Both the position numbers and the translations under genes were made by a program. 61,264 nt of DNA from Halomonas halmophila (GTDB taxonomy: Bacteria; Pseudomonadota; Gammaproteobacteria; Pseudomonadales; Halomonadaceae): the NCBI RefSeq assembly GCF_006540005.1, contig NZ_BJOC01000006.1:1-61264 (forward strand). The letters are read 5' to 3'. The notes beneath the pieces are model-generated. The model had not been told where the DNA came from. It was given only the letters and a program-made list of their open reading frames with translations, and made no database searches. Below, in pieces: positions 55,881 to 61,264 of the stretch. Each line of letters begins with the position of its first letter. The first letter of the stretch is position 1.

Positions 55881-56594
55881 TCATGACAGACAGGCGAGCA
55901 GTGCGGTCACGGCGGTTTCCACGCGCAGGATGCGCGGCCCCAGGTGAATGCCCTGACAGCCTGCCGCCAGCAACTGCTCGACTTCCCAGTCAATGAAACC
56001 GCCCTCGGGGCCGACCACCAGGGTGGTCGGTTCCTCCACACCACGCGGACACTCATGCGGCATTCCGGGGTGTGCCACCAGGCCGCGGCTGTCGCCCAGC
56101 AACCCCGGCAGGTAATCCTCGACGAAGGGGCGAAAGCCCTTGGCCAGGCGTACCTCGGGCAGCCGGGTGTCGCGTGCCTGCTCGAGGCCCAGTATGAGAT
56201 GCCGATGGATCCTGTCAGCGTCGAGCTCGGGGGACTGCCAGTAGCTTTTTTCCACCCGGCGGGTGTTGAGCAACGTCAGGGACTTCACGCCCAGCGCGGT
56301 GGCGTGCTCCAGGCTGCGAGCCAGCATGCGTGGCCGCGGCAGGGCCAGCACCAGATGGACGCCGAGTGGCGCGGGCGGTGCCTCGTCGAGCCGGGACACG
56401 TCGAACAACGCCTCGTCGTCGTGGTACTCGAGCAGCATGCCGCGGCCCATGGGACCATTCTCCAGGCCGAGCGTCAGTGTGTCGCCGACCGCGGCGCCAT
56501 GGACGTCGCGTAGGTGCTTGAGGCGTCTTGGATCGCGGACACGGGCAAGCCGGTCGTTTTCCACATCGTCCGGCGAAAGCAGGATAAGGTTCAT
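55881..56594 (-). CDS. rsmE: 16S rRNA m3U1498 methyltransferase RsmE
   Basis: A 237-residue SPOUT-class enzyme methylating U1498 of 16S rRNA. The N-terminal PUA-like part has HLRDVHGAAVGDTLTLG. The SPOUT knot has LALPRPRMLARSLEHATALG, KSYWQSPEL and the SAM loop VVGPEGGFIDWEVEQL, ending LGPRILRVETAVTALLA. I chose the ATG at 56594, giving MNLILLSPDDV. It is convergent with the transglycosylase gene and divergent from phaR. Confidence 0.95.
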   Translation of the reverse strand: MNLILLSPDDVENDRLARVRDPRRLKHLRDVHGAAVGDTLTLGLENGPMGRGMLLEYHDDEALFDVSRLDEAPPAPLGVHLVLALPRPRMLARSLEHATALGVKSLTLLNTRRVEKSYWQSPELDADRIHRHLILGLEQARDTRLPEVRLAKGFRPFVEDYLPGLLGDSRGLVAHPGMPHECPRGVEEPTTLVVGPEGGFIDWEVEQLLAAGCQGIHLGPRILRVETAVTALLACLS

Positions 56595-56758
56595 GATGTC
56601 TCGTCTTTCTGAGGGCAAGAGTCCCGGGGCGTCGACGCAGGCCGCTTGGCGGTCGTCACCGGCACCGATTTCGCTCGACGCCTTGCAAGCAGGGTGGCGC
56701 GGTGCACAATACTCGGATGAAGGGTGAATGCCCAACCCACAATGCAAGGAGCTGCGCC

Positions 56759-57226
56759 GTGCGCGTCATTCGCAAGTATGCCAATCGCCGTCTCTATGAT
56801 ACCGAACAGAGCCGCTATGTAACCCTCGAGGACCTGCGTGGTCTGGTGCTGGATGACGTGGCCTTCCGGGTCGAGGATGCCAAGTCCGGGGAAGACCTGA
56901 CACGTACCATCCTGCTGACCATCATCATCGAGCAGGAGCAGGCCGACGGTGAGGCCGAGGTGTTCTCCAACGATCTGCTGGCGCAGTTCATTCGGGTCTA
57001 CGACATGGCCAAGCCCTTGCCTCTGGCGCGCTACCTCGAGCAGGGGACGCGCTTGATGATGGAACAGCAGAAGCACATGCAGGACCAGTGGCAGCAGGCC
57101 ATGCGCCATACCCCCATGGAGCTGATGCGGGAACTGGCCGAGGAAAACATGCGTTTCTGGCAGCAGAACCTCGGCGGGCAGGCCGGCAAGGGGCATAAAG
57201 ACGACGATGACAGTGGCAAGTCCTGA
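56759..57226 (+). CDS. phaR: Polyhydroxyalkanoate synthesis regulator PhaR
   Basis: A 155-residue DNA-binding regulator of PHA granule genes. The N-terminal domain (2-62) begins RVIRKYANRRLYDTEQSRYV, nearly invariant in the family. A second domain follows (LAQFIRVYDMAKPLPLARYL) and then a helical, charged tail. The start is a GTG at 56759 with AAGGAG (56746-56751) seven bases upstream; the in-frame ATG at 56702 lacks such a site. No PHA synthase or phasin gene is in the window. It implies the organism stores PHA. Confidence 0.93.
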   Translation: MRVIRKYANRRLYDTEQSRYVTLEDLRGLVLDDVAFRVEDAKSGEDLTRTILLTIIIEQEQADGEAEVFSNDLLAQFIRVYDMAKPLPLARYLEQGTRLMMEQQKHMQDQWQQAMRHTPMELMRELAEENMRFWQQNLGGQAGKGHKDDDDSGKS

Positions 57227-57295
57227 GCGGGCGGCCGGAGCGAATTTCTGGCATCATGTCGCGATATTTTTCGAGGTATCGAGGTAGAGCAGCGG

Positions 57296-58588
57296 ATGAA
57301 GGTCTTGATCATCGGCGGCGGTGGCCGCGAACACGCCCTGGCCTGGAAGGTGGCGCAGTCGCCCCGGGTGGAAAGCGTCCAGGTGGCGCCGGGCAATGCC
57401 GGCACGGCCCGTGAGCCCGGGCTCGAGAACGTCGCGATCGACGTCGGCGATCTGGAGGGGCTGGTGGCCTTCGCGCGTGACCAGCGGATCGATCTGACGA
57501 TCGTGGGGCCCGAGGCACCGCTCGTCGAGGGCGTGGTGGACCGATTCCGGGATGCCGGACTGGCCATCTTCGGCCCCAGCGCGGCCGCCGCTCGGCTCGA
57601 GGGCTCCAAGGCCTTCAGCAAGGATTTTCTGGCACGCCATGCGATCCCTTCTGCCGAGTACCAAACCTTCGTGGACGTGGAGCCGGCACTGGCCCATGTC
57701 GCCGAGAAGGGCGCGCCGATCGTCATCAAGGCCGACGGACTGGCCGCCGGCAAGGGCGTGATCGTGGCCATGAGCGAGGCCGAAGCCGAGGCGGCGATCC
57801 GTGACATGCTGGAGGACAATGCCTTCGGCGATGCCGGAGCCCGTGTGGTCATCGAGGAGTTTCTCGATGGCGAGGAAGCCAGTTTCATCGTCATGGCCGA
57901 TGGTCGGTCCATCGTGCCCATGGCCACCAGCCAGGATCACAAGCGCGCCCTCGATGGCGACCAGGGCCCCAATACCGGCGGTATGGGCGCCTATTCGCCG
58001 GCTCCCGTGGTGACCGCCGAGGTCCACGAGCGCATCATGCAGCGCATCATCGAGCCCACGGTCAAGGGCATGGCAGAGGATGGCCACCCCTATAGCGGCT
58101 TTCTCTATGCCGGGCTGATGATCGATGCCGAGGGCAATCCCAGGGTCATCGAGTTCAACTGCCGCTTCGGCGATCCCGAAACCCAGCCGATCCTGATGCG
58201 CCTGCAGTCCGACCTGGCCGAGCTGTGCCTGGCCGGTGCCCGGGGCGAGCTCGCCGGCAGGGCCTGCGACTGGGATCCGCGCCACGCCGTGGGCGTGGTC
58301 ATGGCCGCCAGTGGCTATCCCGGCAGCTACCGCAAGGGCGATGTGGTCGAGGGTCTGCAGGCCGCCGAGGCTACCGGCTGCAAGGTCTTTCATGCCGGCA
58401 CGGCCCAGGGCGACGACGGGTTGGTGGTCACCGCCGGGGGGCGCGTGCTGTGTGTCACCGCCCTGGGTGATGCTATCAGCGATGCCCGGGATCAGGCCTA
58501 CCGTGGCGTGGATGCCATCGACTGGCCCGGCGTGGCCTGTCGACGGGATATCGCCCATCGTGCCATCGACCGTGGTCGAGCCGAGTAA
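57296..58588 (+). CDS. purD: Phosphoribosylamine-glycine ligase
   Basis: A 430-residue ATP-grasp enzyme for the second step of purine synthesis. Marks are VLIIGGGGREHALAWKVAQS (residues 3-22 with the first Gly run), IVGPEAPLVEGVVD, GPSAAAARLEGSKAFSK, VIKADGLAAGKGVIVA, the GDQGPNTGGMGAYSP signature and EFNCRFGDPETQ. In gammaproteobacteria purD often follows purH, but here it stands between phaR and a thioesterase gene. Confidence 0.97.
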   Translation: MKVLIIGGGGREHALAWKVAQSPRVESVQVAPGNAGTAREPGLENVAIDVGDLEGLVAFARDQRIDLTIVGPEAPLVEGVVDRFRDAGLAIFGPSAAAARLEGSKAFSKDFLARHAIPSAEYQTFVDVEPALAHVAEKGAPIVIKADGLAAGKGVIVAMSEAEAEAAIRDMLEDNAFGDAGARVVIEEFLDGEEASFIVMADGRSIVPMATSQDHKRALDGDQGPNTGGMGAYSPAPVVTAEVHERIMQRIIEPTVKGMAEDGHPYSGFLYAGLMIDAEGNPRVIEFNCRFGDPETQPILMRLQSDLAELCLAGARGELAGRACDWDPRHAVGVVMAASGYPGSYRKGDVVEGLQAAEATGCKVFHAGTAQGDDGLVVTAGGRVLCVTALGDAISDARDQAYRGVDAIDWPGVACRRDIAHRAIDRGRAE

Positions 58589-58630
58589 TCGGTTGCCTTT
58601 GCGCGTCTGCGCAGCTATTCAGGAGGGCCC

Positions 58631-59065
58631 ATGGAGCGCGTCAGGATCGACTTTCCCGAAGCGGCTATCTGCCACCGGCACCCGCTGGCGGTGCGTATCA
58701 CGGACATGAACTACGGGCGCCACCTGGGGCACGACGCGGTGATCTCGCTGATGCATGAGGCGCGGGTGCAGGCGTTGGCCAGCCTGGGGCTCAGCGAGGT
58801 CGACATGGCCGGCTATCCCTGTGTGGCGGCGGATCTGGCCGTGCAATACCAGACCGAGTCACGTTGGCCGGATGCGCTCATCGCCGATACCGCCATTCCC
58901 GCGCCGTCGCGCAAGACGATCGGCGTCTATCATCGCCTGCGTCGCGAAGCCGATGGTCGTAGCGTGGCCACGGCGCGCCTCACCCTGATGCTGGTTGACC
59001 CCGAGGCGGGTCGTCCGGTGCCGGTACCCGATGCGCTGGTCGAGCGCCTGTCGAGGGGGAGCTGA
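58631..59065 (+). CDS. Hotdog-fold thioesterase (4HBT type)
   Basis: A 144-residue protein with the hotdog fold. VRITDMNYGRHLGHDAVISL and the following HEAR form the active-site helix of the 4-hydroxybenzoyl-CoA thioesterase group. VQYQTESRWPDALIADTAI is the second strand set. The acyl substrate is not known. GGAGG (58622-58626) precedes the ATG. Its stop shares one base with the start of prkB (TGATG), so the two are translated together. Confidence 0.87.
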   Translation: MERVRIDFPEAAICHRHPLAVRITDMNYGRHLGHDAVISLMHEARVQALASLGLSEVDMAGYPCVAADLAVQYQTESRWPDALIADTAIPAPSRKTIGVYHRLRREADGRSVATARLTLMLVDPEAGRPVPVPDALVERLSRGS

Positions 59066-59937
59066 TGTCCCGCGAGTATCCGATCATCGCCGTCACCGGC
59101 TCTTCCGGGGCGGGCACCACCACCGTCAAGCGCACCTTCGAGCGGATGTTCGCGCGTGAAGACGTGCATGCCGCCTTCGTCGACGGCGATGCCTTCCATC
59201 GCTATACGCGCCAGGAACTGGCGCGCATGTTCCGCGAAGAACCCGAGCGCAAGGATGAACTGTCGCATTTCGCCGTGGAGGCCAACCTGCTCGGCAGGCT
59301 CGAGGCGCTCTTTCAGGACTATGGCGACAACGGCTACGGTACCTACCGGCATTACATTCATGCCGAGGACAAGTCGATGATCGAGGCCGGTTATCAGGTC
59401 GGTACCTTCACCGAGTGGCAGTCGCTGCCGTCGGGCACCGACCTGTTGTTCTACGAAGGCCTGCATGGCGGCCTGGTGACGGCCGAGCATGACATCGCCC
59501 GGCATGTCGATCTGCTGGTCGGCGTGGCGCCGACCATGAACCTGGAATGGATCCAGAAGATCGACCGCGACATCCAGGCGCGGGGCTATACCCAGGAGGC
59601 GGTGATCGACACCATCCTGGGTCGCATGGACGATTATGTGCGCTACATCCTGCCGCAGTTCTCGCGCACGCACATCAACTTCCAGCGCGTGCCCACCGTG
59701 GATACCTCCAATCCCTTCGAGGTCCAGGACATTCCCACCGATGCCGAGTCCTTCGTGGTGATTCGCTTCCGCGACCCCGCCACCGTGGACTTTCCTTATC
59801 TGCTGGCGATGATCCAGGACTCCTTCATGAGCCGGCCCCATACCCTGGTGGTTCCGGGATCGCGGCTGTCGCTAGCCATGGAGCTGATCCTCGGCCCGCT
59901 GGTACGCCACCTGCTCGCCCAGCGACGGTTTCGCTGA
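59065..59937 (+). CDS. prkB: Phosphoribulokinase-family kinase (PrkB-like)
   Basis: A 290-residue P-loop kinase of the phosphoribulokinase family. The Walker A loop is GSSGAGTT (12-19). Further matches to PRK are DGDAFHRYTRQEL, HFAVEANLL, FYEGLHGG, KIDRDIQARGYT and VDTSNPF. E. coli and many heterotrophs have a PrkB of this size with no RuBisCO, and its true substrate is unclear. No Calvin-cycle gene is in the window. It is coupled to the thioesterase gene by a one-base overlap. Confidence 0.9.
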   Translation: MSREYPIIAVTGSSGAGTTTVKRTFERMFAREDVHAAFVDGDAFHRYTRQELARMFREEPERKDELSHFAVEANLLGRLEALFQDYGDNGYGTYRHYIHAEDKSMIEAGYQVGTFTEWQSLPSGTDLLFYEGLHGGLVTAEHDIARHVDLLVGVAPTMNLEWIQKIDRDIQARGYTQEAVIDTILGRMDDYVRYILPQFSRTHINFQRVPTVDTSNPFEVQDIPTDAESFVVIRFRDPATVDFPYLLAMIQDSFMSRPHTLVVPGSRLSLAMELILGPLVRHLLAQRRFR

Positions 59938-60014
59938 CTGGCCCGGCGCTGACAACGAGCCACACGACCGTTAAGCTCGCCCCTGAATCCCTGACGCTTT
60001 GCCTGGAGCCCGAC

Positions 60015-60356
60015 ATGGATTGCCTGTTCTGCAAGATCATCAATCGCGAGATTCCCGCCGACATCGTCCATGAGGACGATGACATCCTGGCCTTCAACGA
60101 CATCGATCCCAAGGCCCCGCGTCACATGCTGGTGATTCCCAAGCGGCATATCGCCACCCTGAACGACATCGAGGAGGGGGATCTGGCGCTGGTCGGCCGT
60201 CTGCAGTACACCGCGGCTCGCCTGGCCCGGGAGCAGGGGTTCGCCGATGATGGCTACCGCGTGGTGATGAATTGCAATGAAGACGGCGGACAAACGGTCT
60301 ATCATATTCATATGCACCTGATGGGCGGTCGACGCTTCACTTGGCCGGCTGGCTAG
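60015..60356 (+). CDS. hinT: HIT family purine nucleoside phosphoramidase (HinT-like)
   Basis: A 113-residue histidine-triad hydrolase. The start MDCLFCKIINREIPADIV and the triad HIHMHLMGG (His97, His99, His101) are clear. Family members cleave nucleoside phosphoramidates such as AMP-lysine. GGAG (60005-60008) precedes the ATG. It follows prkB after 77 bases. Confidence 0.94.
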   Translation: MDCLFCKIINREIPADIVHEDDDILAFNDIDPKAPRHMLVIPKRHIATLNDIEEGDLALVGRLQYTAARLAREQGFADDGYRVVMNCNEDGGQTVYHIHMHLMGGRRFTWPAG

Positions 60357-60417
60357 CCGGAACCTGTCAAGGCCCCGAGCCGCGAATCGAAGGTGTTCGA
60401 CGCATCAGGTGCGTGCC

Positions 60418-60441
60418 GATGCCGCCCAGCCGGGCGGCATC
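60418..60441. repeat. Perfect 10-bp hairpin between hinT and coq7
   Basis: GATGCCGCCC (60418-60427) and GGGCGGCATC (60432-60441) flank the loop AGCC. No T-run follows on either strand, so it is not a standard terminator. It may end hinT transcription poorly or mark a REP-like sequence. Confidence 0.55.
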
Positions 60442-60516
60442 CTGCGCTCTGGACGCTGTGCCCGTCGGCTGGCTGAGGTATGATAATGAGGCCAACGACC
60501 GCTCAAGAGGGATGAC

Positions 60517-61161
60517 ATGACTCGCCAACTGTCCCGCGCTGATAACCTGATCCACCAGTTCGACACCGTGCTGCGCACTCTGGTGCCCGGTGCCGCCCAG
60601 CCCTCACGGCCGTCACCGGCCACCGAGGATATTCAGGACGAGCCGCTGGATGCCGAGCAGCGCCAGCACGCCGCCGGCCTGATGCGCATCAACCACACCG
60701 GCGAAGTCTGTGCCCAGGCTCTCTACCAGGGGCAGGGGCTGACCGCCAAACTGCCCGAGGTGCGCGGGCAGATGGAAGAGGCGGCCCAGGAAGAGGTCGA
60801 TCATCTGGCCTGGTGCGACGCCCGCCTACAGGAACTCGATGGCCGTACCAGCCTGCTCAACCCCGTTTTCTACGTCACATCCTTCGGCCTCGGGGCCGTG
60901 GCGGGAGCCGTGGGGGATCGTGTCAGCCTGGGGTTCGTGGCGGCGACCGAGGAGCAGGTGGGGCGCCATCTGGACGAACACCTCGAGAAGCTGCCCCGCG
61001 GCGACCGCCGCTCGCGCGCGATTCTCCACCAGATGGCCATCGATGAAGCGCATCACGCCCACCAGGCCCTGGAAGCCGGCGGCGCCCGCTTCCCGGCCCC
61101 GGTGAAAGCCGGCATGACCTTGATGTCAAAGGTCATGACCGAGTCGGTTTATCGGATCTGA
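60517..61161 (+). CDS. coq7: 2-polyprenyl-3-methyl-6-methoxy-1,4-benzoquinone monooxygenase (Coq7)
   Basis: A 214-residue di-iron hydroxylase in ubiquinone synthesis, found in place of UbiF in pseudomonad-like bacteria. Iron ligands are visible: Glu63 in [15 protein letters not shown], Glu93-x-x-His96, Glu145 in ATEEQVGRH, and Glu177-x-x-His180 in [12 protein letters not shown] membrane-binding hydrophobic helix lies at about 117-133. TATGAT (60479-60484) is a possible -10 box. An intergenic repeat follows 7 bases past the stop. Confidence 0.96.
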   Translation: MTRQLSRADNLIHQFDTVLRTLVPGAAQPSRPSPATEDIQDEPLDAEQRQHAAGLMRINHTGEVCAQALYQGQGLTAKLPEVRGQMEEAAQEEVDHLAWCDARLQELDGRTSLLNPVFYVTSFGLGAVAGAVGDRVSLGFVAATEEQVGRHLDEHLEKLPRGDRRSRAILHQMAIDEAHHAHQALEAGGARFPAPVKAGMTLMSKVMTESVYRI

Positions 61162-61164
61162 GCA

Positions 61165-61264
61165 GCAGAAAGCGGCTGGCGCCGCTTGAAGAAGGAAGAA
61201 CGGCGCTACACGCCTGGAAGAGGGAAGAACGCGGCTAGCGCCGCTTGAAGAAGGAAGAAAACCC
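61165..61264. repeat. Hairpin/polypurine repeat modules after coq7 (cut by window end)
   Basis: Three modules follow one another: GCGGCTGGCGCCGC + TTGAAGAAGGAAGAA, CGGCGCTACACGCC + TGGAAGAGGGAAGAA, and CGCGGCTAGCGCCGC + TTGAAGAAGGAAGAAAACCC. This is the clearest tandem case of the unit (small GC hairpin, then a purine tail, about 30 bases). The pyrimidine arm seen in other copies would lie beyond the window. Confidence 0.85.

Noticed and set aside
59065..59937. Evidence for a Calvin cycle
   Set aside because: PrkB-type kinases occur in many heterotrophs without RuBisCO, and no other carbon-fixation gene is present.

Overview
The window looks like core chromosome of a moderately halophilic gammaproteobacterium of the Halomonas / Chromohalobacter group. 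The case rests on GC-rich coding sequence, gammaproteobacterial housekeeping genes in Pseudomonas-like order (rppH-ptsP-TSUP-lgt-thyA-folA; rpsF-rpsR-membrane protein-rplI-dnaB), a PHA regulator (phaR), and two complete Mrp cation/proton antiporter operons side by side. The genus is inferred from these traits, not from a database search. I see no insertion sequence, prophage, integron or CRISPR array. The accessory signal is mainly short interspersed repeats between genes.

Layout. 1-4265 (minus): an RND efflux pair after a 92-bp heptamer tract. 4492-6257: malate dehydrogenase and a HAD phosphatase. 6407-14579: rppH, ptsP, a TANGO2-like protein, a kinase-derived response regulator, a TSUP exporter, lgt, thyA, folA. 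14658-20575: a coiled-coil ProQ/FinO protein, a general porin, a duplicated beta-domain periplasmic protein, and a Cache-PAS-GGDEF cyclase. 20586-27728: tRNA-Arg(CCU), cmoM, rsmC, greB, a TPR protein, nudF-yqiB-cpdA, and cmoAB. 27814-36624: pgi, yqiA, parE, parC, serB and a voltage-gated cation channel. 36807-42508: ribosomal operon, dnaB, two small hypothetical proteins, hemH. 42608-54530: two head-to-head Mrp operons, a six-gene set (A and B fused) on minus and a seven-gene set on plus. 54593-61161: lytic transglycosylase, rsmE, phaR, purD, thioesterase-prkB, hinT, coq7.

How genes work together. CmoA makes carboxy-SAM, CmoB transfers it to U34 of tRNAs, and CmoM methylates the product, so the whole cmo5U branch except the initial hydroxylation is here. 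ThyA and FolA form a folate/dTMP pair. ParE and ParC form topoisomerase IV. The two Mrp complexes, the porin and the RND pump make this an envelope- and ion-homeostasis-rich segment.

Most notable. (1) A family of intergenic elements combines polypurine and polypyrimidine arms with a small GC hairpin at seven loci; at several it supplies the stop codon of the upstream gene. (2) A second short inverted repeat holds the stop codons of both rsmC and greB. (3) A 20-bp near-perfect palindrome lies at the predicted start site of the seven-gene mrp operon. (4) The channel coupled to serB has an acidic selectivity filter suggesting calcium permeation. (5) A membrane response regulator carries a dead histidine-kinase dimerisation motif. 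(6) An rpsF leader can pair with its own ribosome-binding site.
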